From Variovorax paradoxus (GTDB taxonomy: Bacteria; Pseudomonadota; Gammaproteobacteria; Burkholderiales; Burkholderiaceae_C): a DNA stretch of 64,000 nucleotides. Made by a program: the position numbers and the translations under genes. Location of the stretch: NCBI RefSeq assembly GCF_902712855.1, contig NZ_LR743507.1:1722001-1786000 (forward strand), in the 5' to 3' direction. Numbering within the stretch: the first letter of the stretch is position 1; the number at the start of each line of letters is the position of its first letter. Shown here piece after piece: positions 8,089 through 16,121 of the stretch. The notes beneath the pieces were generated by a model, which did not search any database, had not been told where the DNA came from, and saw only the letters and a program-made list of their open reading frames with translations.

Positions 8089-8471
8089 GGTTTCGGCGTG
8101 CCCTGGCGCAGGGCGCGCAACTCGTTGTTGAGGAACTCGTTGGCGTCGCGCACCGCGCCGCCCGCGAGCTTCACCTTGTAGGCCTGGCCGGTCATCTCGG
8201 AGCGCGAAGCGCAGCGCTCGATGAAGTCTTCCGCGGTGACCAGTTCCTTTCTGAAGTGGTCGTACTTGGCCTGCATATGCTTGGCGGCGTCGGCGGCGTT
8301 GTACTCGCTGCCGTTGCGCACGAAGACCATCGCGCTCATCTGCGAGACGCGCTGGATCAGCGTGTCGATCAGCTTGCCCTCGGCCGCGGAAGGGGTGGCC
8401 TGGGCCGCCAGGGCCGAGGCGCCGAGCACGAGCGCCAGCAGCGCCGCACGCAGGGGTTTGAAGGAGTCCAT
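8085..8471 (-). CDS. DUF5329 family periplasmic protein
   Basis: 128 residues with a cleavable signal peptide ending ALAAQA near residue 24. The mature part has the DUF5329 pattern: FVRNGSEYNAADAAKHM near residue 50, then TAEDFIERCASRSEMTGQAYKVK near residue 80. The function of this family is unknown. The gene stands alone, converging by four bases on the permease and divergent from the hisN-like gene across 114 bases. Confidence 0.75.
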   Translation of the reverse strand: MDSFKPLRAALLALVLGASALAAQATPSAAEGKLIDTLIQRVSQMSAMVFVRNGSEYNAADAAKHMQAKYDHFRKELVTAEDFIERCASRSEMTGQAYKVKLAGGAVRDANEFLNNELRALRQGTPKP

Positions 8472-8585
8472 TTGTCGCAGGTCCGTGGCAATTTCCGGGC
8501 CATGCTAGGGCTGGCGGCCCGGCTGTGTCAAACCCGGCCCGGCTCGGGTCTAATCCTGGTTTTGCCACGCGTTCTCCTCTCTCCC

Positions 8586-9362
8586 ATGAGCTCATCCACT
8601 GCAGACCTTTCATCGATCGCCCAGGCCCTGGCCGATGCCGCCGCCGCGCTGTCGATGCGCCACTTCCGCACGCCGCTGGACATCATCACCAAGGCCGACG
8701 AGAGCCCCGTCACGCTGGCCGACCGCGCCGCCGAGACGGCGATGCGCGAGATCCTCGCCCGGCGTGTGCCTGCCGACGGCATCTACGGCGAGGAACACGG
8801 TCCCGAGCGGCTGGAGGCCGAACGCGTCTGGGTGCTCGATCCGATCGACGGCACGCGCAGCTTCATCACCGGCTCGCCGCTGTGGGGCACGCTCATCGGC
8901 GTGCTTCAGGGTTCACGCGTGGTGCTGGGTGTGGTCGACATGCCGGTGCTCAAGGAGCGCTGGATCGGCGAAGCCGGCAAGGGCGCCACGCGCGACGGCC
9001 AGCCGGTGCACGTCAGCAACTGCACCGATGTCGCCCAGGCACGCATCGTCACCACCTCGCCCGACATCTTCGCGCCGGCCGACTGGCAGGCCTTCGACCG
9101 GCTCAGCCGCCAGTGCGCCATGCGCCGCTTCGGCGGCGACTGCTACGGCTATGCCCAGCTGGCGGGCGGCACCATCGACCTGGTGGTCGAAACCGGCCTG
9201 CAGCCCTACGACTACCTCGGCCCGGCCGGGCTGATCGAGGCGGCCGGCGGCGTCGTCACCGACTGGCAGGGCCAGCCGCTGGGACTGAAGTCCGACGGCA
9301 GGGTGATCGCGGCCGCAACGCCCGAACTCCACCGACAAGCGATGGCCATTCTCTCGGCCTAG
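8586..9362 (+). CDS. hisN: HisN-like inositol-monophosphatase family phosphatase
   Basis: 258 residues. The metal-binding motifs of the IMPase family are present: GEEHG near residue 65, DPIDGTRSFI near residue 87, and PYDYLGPAGLIEAAGG near residue 208. The last has the PYDY form seen in histidinol-phosphatase HisN rather than the WDxAA of inositol phosphatases, so I favour L-histidinol-phosphate dephosphorylation in histidine synthesis. No other his gene is nearby, and generic sugar-phosphate or inositol phosphatase activity cannot be excluded. ATG 8586 is chosen because upstream frame belongs to other genes. DUF2905 follows 10 bases after the stop. Confidence 0.75.
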   Translation: MSSSTADLSSIAQALADAAAALSMRHFRTPLDIITKADESPVTLADRAAETAMREILARRVPADGIYGEEHGPERLEAERVWVLDPIDGTRSFITGSPLWGTLIGVLQGSRVVLGVVDMPVLKERWIGEAGKGATRDGQPVHVSNCTDVAQARIVTTSPDIFAPADWQAFDRLSRQCAMRRFGGDCYGYAQLAGGTIDLVVETGLQPYDYLGPAGLIEAAGGVVTDWQGQPLGLKSDGRVIAAATPELHRQAMAILSA

Positions 9363-9372
9363 ACTGTCGACC

Positions 9373-9567
9373 ATGTTCCGCTGGCTGATCGTCGTCGTCC
9401 TTGCGCTGGTGCTCATGAGCGGCCTGACCGCCTGGCTGCGCCGCTTCGGCTTCGGACGGCTGCCCGGCGATCTCGAGTTCCGCATGTTCGGCCGCGAGTG
9501 GCAGCTGCCGATCGCCAGCACCGTGGTGCTCAGCATGATCGCGGCGCTGGTCGCGCGCCTGCTGTAG
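9373..9567 (+). CDS. DUF2905 small membrane protein
   Basis: 64 residues: a helix LIVVVLALVLMSGLTAWL, a loop with FGFGRLPGDLEFRM, then a second helix STVVLSMIAALVARLL. The GRLPGDL loop between two helices is the hallmark of DUF2905. Function is unknown. The gene lies 10 bases after the phosphatase gene and 43 before the ROK kinase gene and is probably co-transcribed with both. Confidence 0.8.
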   Translation: MFRWLIVVVLALVLMSGLTAWLRRFGFGRLPGDLEFRMFGREWQLPIASTVVLSMIAALVARLL

Positions 9568-9610
9568 CGGCCACGCCCTTGACCTGACCTGAAAGAGAAG
9601 CACAACCGCA

Positions 9611-10537
9611 ATGAGAGCCTGCGTAGACATCGGTGGTACCAAGGTGGCCGTGAGCCTTTCAGCCGCGACCGGCGAGCCGCTGGTCGGCCGCCGCAGCGAG
9701 CCCACCGCCAAGACCGGCGACAACGACGCCGTGGCGGTGCAGATCATTCGGATGATCGACGAGGTCTGCGCGGAGCAGGGCGTCGACGCGGGCACGATCG
9801 ACCGTGTGGGCGTCTCGTCGACCGGGCCGTTCGAGCTGCGCGACGGCATGGTCGAGCTGGCCACGCCCAACATCTGCGGCGGCATTGCCGGACCGTCGCG
9901 CGGCCTGCCGAATTCATGGATGACCGCCATCGTCGAGGCCCCGCTGGCGAAGCGCTTCGGCAGCGTGCGCGTCGAGAACGACGCCGTTGCCGCGCTCGAG
10001 GCCGAGCGCCAATGGGGCGCGCTGAAGGGCCTGGACAACTGCGCCTACGCCACCTGGAGCACCGGCGTGGGCGTGGGCCTGTGCGTGGACGGCCGGGCAT
10101 TGCGCGGCAAGAACGGCAATGCGGGCCACGCGGGCCACAGCTTCGTGGTCGACGACGACAGCGGCGCGCTGTGCGGTTGCGGCAACCACGGCGACGTGGA
10201 GGCCCTGGTCGGCGGCAATTCGATCGGCCATCGCTTCGGCCAGTCCGCCGCCGACCTGCTCACCGCCGCGGCCGCCGGCGAGCCCAAGGCGCTGGAGACG
10301 GCGGAGGCCCTATGCCGCGTCTTCGGCCGGATGCTCTACAACATGGTCATCACGCTCGACTTGGAGCGAATCAGCCTGGGAGGCAGCGTGTTCTGGCATC
10401 ACCGCGACTTCGTGCTGCCGCGCCTGCAGGCTCAGATCGACGGCAAGCTGCTGCCGCTCACGCGCGGCGTGAAGCTCGTTCCCGCCGGCCTCGGCGACAA
10501 GGTCGGCGACTACGCCGCGCTGGCCCTGCTCGACTGA
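9611..10537 (+). CDS. ROK family sugar kinase-like protein
   Basis: 308 residues. The ATP-binding start CVDIGGTKVAVSL and the catalytic VENDAVAALEAE near residue 120 identify the ROK family (glucokinase, fructokinase, N-acetylmannosamine kinase, or repressors). No DNA-binding domain precedes it, so it is an enzyme rather than a repressor. The zinc site is incomplete: ROK proteins usually have GH then CxCGxxGCxE, whereas this reads GHAGHS then CGCGNHGDVE, so the third cysteine is aspartate. ATG 9611 starts the nucleotide-binding strand directly. It probably phosphorylates a hexose, but the substrate cannot be named. Confidence 0.75.
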   Translation: MRACVDIGGTKVAVSLSAATGEPLVGRRSEPTAKTGDNDAVAVQIIRMIDEVCAEQGVDAGTIDRVGVSSTGPFELRDGMVELATPNICGGIAGPSRGLPNSWMTAIVEAPLAKRFGSVRVENDAVAALEAERQWGALKGLDNCAYATWSTGVGVGLCVDGRALRGKNGNAGHAGHSFVVDDDSGALCGCGNHGDVEALVGGNSIGHRFGQSAADLLTAAAAGEPKALETAEALCRVFGRMLYNMVITLDLERISLGGSVFWHHRDFVLPRLQAQIDGKLLPLTRGVKLVPAGLGDKVGDYAALALLD

Positions 10538-10577
10538 GCGGGCAAGGCGCCACCGACCACGCACACACGGGCGCACC

Positions 10578-12101
10578 ATGACCGCGTCGCCCCGCCGCCC
10601 CGGTCTCGCCTTCCTGCTGCTGGGCGTGGGCGGCTTCGCCGGCGCGCACCGGTTCTACCTGGGCAGCTACCTCGGCGGTGCGGCGCAACTGGGGCTGCTG
10701 CTGTACGGGTTCAGCGGACTGCCGGGCGCGCGGCTCGCGCTGCTGCCGCTGCTGCCCTGGCTGCTGTTCGACATCTACTGGGTGCATCTGCGGACCCGGC
10801 AGCCGGCTTCCGCGCTCGCCCTGGCCGGCGCGCGCCGCCGAGGGCCGCAAGGCCATGCCGAAGGCAAGGACTACGACCTCGCAGCGCTCGCCGACGTCAA
10901 CCGCCTGCAAGCCTCCTTCGTCGCCGCGGCCGAGGCGCAGGACTGGGCACGGGCGGTGGCCGTTGCCGAACAGATCGTGGCCGGCGCACGCCGCATCTTC
11001 AAGGGGCCGCATCTCAACCTGGCTATGTCCCTGTGCATGCTCGGCCAGGCCTGCCACCAGCTCAAGGCCTACGACAAGGCCAGGGCCAGCCTCGAGGAAT
11101 GCCTGGCCATCGGCCGCCGGATCGGCATGCCGGCCGAGGACATGGACATCGCCCGCAACGCGCTGGCGCTCACGCGGACCGCCATCGCCGAGCGCAAGGC
11201 GCAGGGCGCCGAGACCGATGGCGAGGCGGTGCTGCTGAACCTGCTCGAGGACAAGGAAACGCGCTACCGCGACGCGCTCGTGCAGGGCGACCTGCCGCGC
11301 GCCGAGCGCCTGTGCGCCGAGGCTGTGGCCACCAGCCGGCAGTTGTGCGGCGGACCGGGCAAGTCGGTGGTGTTCCACCTGTCCAGCCACGCGGAGCTGT
11401 GCCGCCGCCTGCAGTGGAACGACAAGGCCGAGGTAGCCGCCAACGAGGCGCTCGCCATGGCCGGCGAGCTCGGGCTGGACGACAGCTGGCGGCGCGGGCC
11501 GACCAACACGCTGGCGCTGCTGCATGCCGCAGCGGGGCGTGCCGACGAGGCCGAGGCGCTCTACAAGAAGACCATCGCGATGGCACTGGCCGAGGCCAGG
11601 GGCGGTTCCAGCGACGGCGTGGTGCGGGCCTTCAACAACCTGGCATTCCTGTATGCCGAGTCGGGGCAGAACGACAAGGCCGAGCTCTGCTATGCGCGTG
11701 CGCTCGTCCATCTCGACAAGCTGCGCGAGGCGGGCGGCGACGAGCGGGGCGATGCCGAACTGCACTCGCACATGCTGAACAATTTCGCCAGCCTGCTGAT
11801 GGCGCGCCGCGACTTCGACGGGGCGCGGCCGCTCTACGACCGTTCGCTGGCCATCCAGCAAGCCAGTTGCCGAGGCATCTCGACCGCCGCGGCCAACGCC
11901 CACAACGACCTCGGACTGATGGCGCAGGACGACGGCGACCTGCGCCAGGCGCTCATGCACTTCAAGCGCACGCTGCTGCTCAACCAGATCTGCACGCCCG
12001 ACCATTTCTCGAACATCGAGAGTGCGCAGCGCAACATCGACAGCGTCAGCATGGTGCTCGCGGCGGTCGCACGCGCGGCGCGCATGGAGCCCAGCACATG
12101 A
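10578..12101 (+). CDS. TM2-domain and TPR-repeat protein
   Basis: 507 residues. The N-terminus is a TM2 domain: two membrane helices around GGFAGAHRFYLGSYLGG, the conserved GAHRFYLG core of that family. From about residue 100 the protein is a long array of helical TPR-like repeats; examples are DKARASLEECLAIGRRIG and DEAEALYKKTIAMALAEA, where bulky and alanine positions recur every 34-42 residues. This suggests a membrane-anchored scaffold facing the cytoplasm. The start ATG 10578 precedes the TM2 domain by 10 residues. The stop overlaps the next start (ATGA), so it is coupled to the YfbM-like protein. No specific role can be assigned. Confidence 0.8.
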   Translation: MTASPRRPGLAFLLLGVGGFAGAHRFYLGSYLGGAAQLGLLLYGFSGLPGARLALLPLLPWLLFDIYWVHLRTRQPASALALAGARRRGPQGHAEGKDYDLAALADVNRLQASFVAAAEAQDWARAVAVAEQIVAGARRIFKGPHLNLAMSLCMLGQACHQLKAYDKARASLEECLAIGRRIGMPAEDMDIARNALALTRTAIAERKAQGAETDGEAVLLNLLEDKETRYRDALVQGDLPRAERLCAEAVATSRQLCGGPGKSVVFHLSSHAELCRRLQWNDKAEVAANEALAMAGELGLDDSWRRGPTNTLALLHAAAGRADEAEALYKKTIAMALAEARGGSSDGVVRAFNNLAFLYAESGQNDKAELCYARALVHLDKLREAGGDERGDAELHSHMLNNFASLLMARRDFDGARPLYDRSLAIQQASCRGISTAAANAHNDLGLMAQDDGDLRQALMHFKRTLLLNQICTPDHFSNIESAQRNIDSVSMVLAAVARAARMEPST

Positions 12102-12544
12102 GCATCGGCGGGGCGTTCTACGCGCTCGACCGCTACCGGCTTCGCGCACTGGTGATCGATCCGTCGACCGTGCCGGGCTTCATCCGCTCGCCGGCGGGGC
12201 CGGACAGCCCGAGCGACAGCCACACGGTGGAGCAGGCCTGGGACGTGGTGCGAACGCTCCTGCCCGAGGCCGTCGACGGCGAGACGCTCGATGAGACCGG
12301 CGGCCTGGGCTGCATCTACCTGACGGCCGCGCATGTGGAGCGCGCCGCGGCGCGGCTTGCGCAGCGCGACGTGCAGGCACTCGTCGGCCAGTTCACCGGC
12401 GAGCCCGCGAAGTTCGCCGAGCTCTACCGGGCGCGCGCCTGGCAGGACGGCGCGAGCGAACTCGCAGGCCTGCTCGAAGGGGTGAAGCGCTTCTTCGCCG
12501 GTGCGGCCGCGCGGCGCGACGCGGTGGTCTTCTACATCGCCTAG
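12098..12544 (+). CDS. YfbM-like (DUF1877) protein
   Basis: 148 residues resembling the DUF1877/YfbM family: a short start MSIGGAFYALD, a central EQAWDVVRTLLPEA helix followed by GCIYLTAAHVERAAARL, and a closing helix ELAGLLEGVKRFFAGAA with the terminal strand AVVFYIA. These proteins are cytosolic and of unknown function. Translation is coupled to the TM2-TPR protein through the ATGA overlap at 12098-12101, which suggests a working partnership. It ends 15 bases from the convergent MocR gene. Confidence 0.7.
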   Translation: MSIGGAFYALDRYRLRALVIDPSTVPGFIRSPAGPDSPSDSHTVEQAWDVVRTLLPEAVDGETLDETGGLGCIYLTAAHVERAAARLAQRDVQALVGQFTGEPAKFAELYRARAWQDGASELAGLLEGVKRFFAGAAARRDAVVFYIA

Positions 12545-12559
12545 CCGGATGACGGGCGG

Positions 12560-14005
12560 TCAGCCCGGTGGCCGCGTGGCAGAGACGATCTCGCCGAGCC
12601 GCCTCAACCCCTCGTCGACCGCCTTCGAATACGGCCAGCCGCAGTTCAGCCGCAGGTAGTTGTCGAAGCGCCCCGAGTTCGAGAACTGCGCGCCCGGCGC
12701 CACCAGCATGTGTTCGCGCAGCGCCGTTTCGAACACGTCCACCGACGAGCGCTGCTGCGGCAACTCGACCCACAGCTGCAGCCCGCCGCGCGGCAGGTTG
12801 AGTCGCGTGCCGGCAGGAAAGTATTTCGCGATGGCGTCCGCCGTCTGGTCGCGCTGCACGTGCAGCCTCTCGCGCAGGCGCCGCAGGTGGCGGTCGTAGG
12901 CGCCGCTGGCGACGAATTCGCCCGCCGCGATCTGCGCCAGCGCCTCGTTGTTGCGGGTCTGCGCGTACTTGAGCATTTCCACCTGCGCATGCCAGCGGCC
13001 CGCGGTGATCCAGCCCAGCCGCAGCCCCGGCGCCAGCACCTTGTGCAGCGAGGCGCAATAGATCACGTTGCCCGTGCGGTCCCACGACTTCATGGCGCGC
13101 AGCGGCGTGTCGGTTTCCACCAGGTCGCTGTAGGTGTCGTCCTCGACCAGCGCGATGCCGTGGCTCTCGCACAGGTGCACCAGGCGCTGCTTGTGCGCGT
13201 CCGGCATCACGCTGCCGATGGGGTTCTGCAGGTGCGGCACCACCACCACGGCCTTGATGTCGTCGTAGGTGTGGATGGCCAGGTCAAGCGCCTCCAGCGA
13301 CATGCCGGTCTGGGGGCTGGTCGGGATCTCGAGCGCACGCAGCCCGAGGCTTTCGAGCACCTGCAGCAGGCCATAGAACGTGGGCGACTCCACCGCCACG
13401 GTGTCGCCCGGCTTCGCTACCGCGCGCAGCGCGAGGTTCAGCGCCTCGATGCAGCCGTTGGTGACCAGCACCTCGTCGGGCGCCACCGTCATGCCGATGC
13501 GCAGGTTGCGTTGCGCGAGCGCCTCGCGGAACTGCAGGTGGCCGCGCTGCGACGAGGCGGTGGTCAGCAGATCGGGCCGCTGGCGCAGTGCGCGTGTCAT
13601 GGCGTTGCGCAGCGCCTCGGCCGGGTACAGCTCGGGTGCCGCGCGGGCGATGGCGAAGTTGAGCTTCACGCCCGTGTGCCGCCCGCGCGCCATGAAGTTG
13701 GCCATGCGCGCGCGCATGCTCACGAACTGCGCCGGGTCTGGCGGCACGCTGGACAGGGGCTCTTCCATCGGCGCGATGGCCAGTCGCTGCGGGCGACGCA
13801 CGAAGTAGCCCGACCGGTCGCGCGCCTCGACCCAGCCGTCGCTTTCCATCGCGCGGCAGACCTGCAGCGCGGTCGACAGGCTGATGTCGTGCAGCCGCAT
13901 CAGGCTGCGCAGCGACGGGAGCTTGTCACCCTGCTTCAGCGAACCGGTGTGGATCGCGTCCACGTAGTGCGCTGCGAGCTGGCGGTAGAGCGGTAGCGAG
14001 TCCAT
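12560..14005 (-). CDS. MocR/PdxR-type GntR regulator with aminotransferase domain
   Basis: 481 residues. Residues 1-75 are a GntR winged helix (LYRQLAAHYVDAIHTGSLK, KLPSLRSLMRLHDIS, ESDGWVEARDRSGYFV). From about 100 a fold-type I aminotransferase domain follows, with VTNGCIEALNLALRAV, a YSDL segment and the PLP-lysine context YCASLHKVLAPGLRLGWI near residue 305. Such proteins are transcription factors that sense PLP or an amino compound, not usually enzymes. ATG 14005 gives a standard N-terminus; in-frame ATG 14068 would add 21 residues starting MVFFPGN. It is divergent from the DUF2917-like gene, a plausible target, across about 170 bases. Confidence 0.85.
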   Translation of the reverse strand: MDSLPLYRQLAAHYVDAIHTGSLKQGDKLPSLRSLMRLHDISLSTALQVCRAMESDGWVEARDRSGYFVRRPQRLAIAPMEEPLSSVPPDPAQFVSMRARMANFMARGRHTGVKLNFAIARAAPELYPAEALRNAMTRALRQRPDLLTTASSQRGHLQFREALAQRNLRIGMTVAPDEVLVTNGCIEALNLALRAVAKPGDTVAVESPTFYGLLQVLESLGLRALEIPTSPQTGMSLEALDLAIHTYDDIKAVVVVPHLQNPIGSVMPDAHKQRLVHLCESHGIALVEDDTYSDLVETDTPLRAMKSWDRTGNVIYCASLHKVLAPGLRLGWITAGRWHAQVEMLKYAQTRNNEALAQIAAGEFVASGAYDRHLRRLRERLHVQRDQTADAIAKYFPAGTRLNLPRGGLQLWVELPQQRSSVDVFETALREHMLVAPGAQFSNSGRFDNYLRLNCGWPYSKAVDEGLRRLGEIVSATRPPG

Positions 14006-14178
14006 GAGGTCGATGTTCCCCGCTTCGGGCGTCTGAAAACAGATGCAGTTGCCTGGGAAAAAGACCATAACAGATGCCCCGGCGGGCCGGCTGTTCCGGT
14101 CGCAATAGCCATGGCGTGTGCCTGTTTTTTGGGCGCCCGGATTCCTACGATCAAGCCTCGATTCACCCGAGGTCCGCC

Positions 14179-14520
14179 ATGATCACCACCCTCTCCCAAG
14201 CGCCCGATTCCATCGTCCTCGAACCTGGCCAGTCGCTGCGCACCGCGGTCGACGCAGGGGCCTGGCTCCAGCTGGCAGAGGGCCGCGCCCGCGTGGTGTC
14301 GCCGCCGGGCTGGTTTGGCGAGACGGTGTTCATGGCAGAGACCCTGCTCGATGAAGGCGACGTGCACCCGCTGCCGCATGGCGGATGGATCGAGGTGCTC
14401 GCGCTGACGCCGGTGCACCTGCGGTTGCACGCGGCGATGGTCGCGGCACCCTCGAAGGCCGCAACGCGCACCGAGGCCCGCCCGGTGATGCGCTTCGTGC
14501 GCCTGCTCACCGGCTGGTGA
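14179..14520 (+). CDS. DUF2917-like small protein
   Basis: 113 residues, cytosolic. The centre has the cupin-like strand pattern of DUF2917: IVLEPGQSLRTAVDAGAWLQ, then an ARVVSPP strand, LLDEGDVHPLPHGGWIEVLAL and a basic tail. It resembles the protein at 28751-29068 in layout (LEPGQ, then an arginine-valine strand, then a final hydrophobic strand), though pairwise identity looks low. Function is unknown. ATG 14179 follows GAGGTCCGCC. It lies between the divergent MocR gene and the convergent otsA, 4 bases away. Confidence 0.6.
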   Translation: MITTLSQAPDSIVLEPGQSLRTAVDAGAWLQLAEGRARVVSPPGWFGETVFMAETLLDEGDVHPLPHGGWIEVLALTPVHLRLHAAMVAAPSKAATRTEARPVMRFVRLLTGW

Positions 14521-14524
14521 GCGT

Positions 14525-15910
14525 TCAGCGCACGCTGGGTGACGCGCGCAGTGCGTCGAGGAAGGCACGGCGCCACCAGTGGATGTCGTGCTCGCGGATG
14601 CGCGACAGCAGCTTCTGGTGCCGCTCGCGCCGCTCTTCCAGCGGCATGTGCAGCGCCTGCTGCACCGTCTCGGCGGTGCCGTGCGTGTCGTACGGGTTCA
14701 CCAGCAGCGCTTCCTTCAGCTGCTCGGCCGCGCCGGCGAAGCGCGACAGCACCAGCACGCCGGGGTCGGCCGGGTCCTGCGCCGCGATGTATTCCTTGGC
14801 CACCAGGTTCATGCCGTCGCGCAGCGGCGTCACCAGCCCCACGGCCGCCGCGCGGCACAGGCCCGGCACGCGCTTGCGCGCCACCATGCGGTGGATGTAG
14901 CGCACCGGCATCCAGTCGAGCTCGCCGTAGTCGCCGTTGATGGCGCCGCACAGCGATTCGAGTTCGCGCCGGATGTCGGCGTAGGCATCGACCGTCTCGC
15001 GCGTGGGCGAGGCGATCTGGATCAGCGTGGCGCTGCGCCGGTTCTCGGGGTAGTGCGCCAGCAGCTCGCGGAACGCGCGCACGCGCTGCGGAATGCCCTT
15101 GGAGTAGTCGAGCCGGTCGATGCCCAGCAGCAGCCGGCGCTGCGAATACTCGCGCTTCATCGTCTCGTACATGTCGCGCGCTTCCTTGGCGTGGGTGAGC
15201 GCCAGGAACTCGTCCACGTCGATGCCGATGGGGAAGGCGCTGCAGCGCACGGTCTGGCCGTAGGCGCGGTACATGTCGTCGCCCACATATTCGCCGCGGG
15301 CTTCGTTGCGCACGTAGTGCTCGAAATGCTGCACGTCCTGCTGGGCCTGGAAGCCGATCAGGTCGTAGGCGAACAGCGAGCGCATCAGCCACTCGTGCTG
15401 CGGAATAGCCGCGGTGATGATCTGCGGCGGCAGCGGAATGTGCAGGAAGAAACCGATGCGCTGCTTGCAGCCCATGGCGCGAAGCTCGGCCGCCAAAGGG
15501 ATCAGGTGATAGTCGTGCACCCAGATGATGTCGTCGTCCTGCAGCAGCGGCAGCAGCTTGCGCGCGAACAGCTGGTTCACGCGCCGGTAGCCGCCGATGA
15601 AGCCGGCGTCGAAGTGCGCGAGGTCGAGGCGGTTGTGGAACACCGGCCACAGCACGTCGTTGCTGTAGCCCAGGTAGTAGCTGTCGTGGTCCTCGCGGCT
15701 CAGGTCGATGGTGGCCAGCGTGACCTTGCCGGCCTGCTGCTTGTGCAGCTCGCCTTCGCCGGTCGGGCCGCCCTCGACGATCTGGCCGCTCCAGCCGAAC
15801 CACAGGCCGCCGCTTTGCTGCAGCGATTCGCCCAGCGCCACGGCCAGGCCGCCGGCCGCGGGCTTGCGTGGGTCGGCCACGCGGTTGGAAATGACGACGA
15901 GCCGGCTCAT
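14525..15910 (-). CDS. otsA: Alpha,alpha-trehalose-phosphate synthase OtsA
   Basis: 461 residues, the normal length for OtsA, which joins UDP-glucose and glucose-6-phosphate in the cytosol. GT20 marks are all present: VVISNRVADP at the start, GWSGQ near residue 40, IWVHDYHLIPLAAELR near residue 130, GFFLHIPLPP, GIDRLDYSKGIPQR near residue 260, and DGMNLVAKEYIA near residue 360. ATG 15910 starts the first strand directly. It is the last gene of the otsB-GH15-otsA operon, separated from the GH15 gene by 211 bases that hold two copies of a 96-base repeat, so expression may be lowered or uncoupled from the two upstream genes. Confidence 0.95.
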   Translation of the reverse strand: MSRLVVISNRVADPRKPAAGGLAVALGESLQQSGGLWFGWSGQIVEGGPTGEGELHKQQAGKVTLATIDLSREDHDSYYLGYSNDVLWPVFHNRLDLAHFDAGFIGGYRRVNQLFARKLLPLLQDDDIIWVHDYHLIPLAAELRAMGCKQRIGFFLHIPLPPQIITAAIPQHEWLMRSLFAYDLIGFQAQQDVQHFEHYVRNEARGEYVGDDMYRAYGQTVRCSAFPIGIDVDEFLALTHAKEARDMYETMKREYSQRRLLLGIDRLDYSKGIPQRVRAFRELLAHYPENRRSATLIQIASPTRETVDAYADIRRELESLCGAINGDYGELDWMPVRYIHRMVARKRVPGLCRAAAVGLVTPLRDGMNLVAKEYIAAQDPADPGVLVLSRFAGAAEQLKEALLVNPYDTHGTAETVQQALHMPLEERRERHQKLLSRIREHDIHWWRRAFLDALRASPSVR

Positions 15911-15934
15911 GCGCGCACCTCGCGCATGCCGCGG

Positions 15935-16118
15935 CCGCCGCCGGGCCGCCCCAAGGCGGGCCGCGCCTCCCCCCCGGGGGGTGGAGTTACACGAGCGTAG
16001 CGAGTGAAAAGCAGGGGGGCGGTCGTGCAGCCGCCGCCGGGCCGCCCCAAGGCGGGCCGCGCCTCCCCCTCGGGGGGTGGAGTTACACGAGCGTAGCGAG
16101 TGAAAAGCCGGGGGGCGA
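15935..16118. repeat. Two tandem 96-base repeat copies inside the trehalose operon
   Basis: Nearly identical copies start at 15935 and 16031. Each has a CCGCCGCCGGGCCGCCCC block, a CAAGGCGGGCCGCGCCTCCC block, a CCCCCGGGGGG-type dyad and GAGTTACACGAGCGTAGCGA near the right end. The only clear difference is CCCCCCCGGGG against CCCCCTCGGGG. The arms GGGCCGCCC and GGCGGGCCG can pair into a hairpin. The pair occupies nearly all of the GH15-otsA gap. Confidence 0.9.
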
Positions 16119-16121
16119 CCA

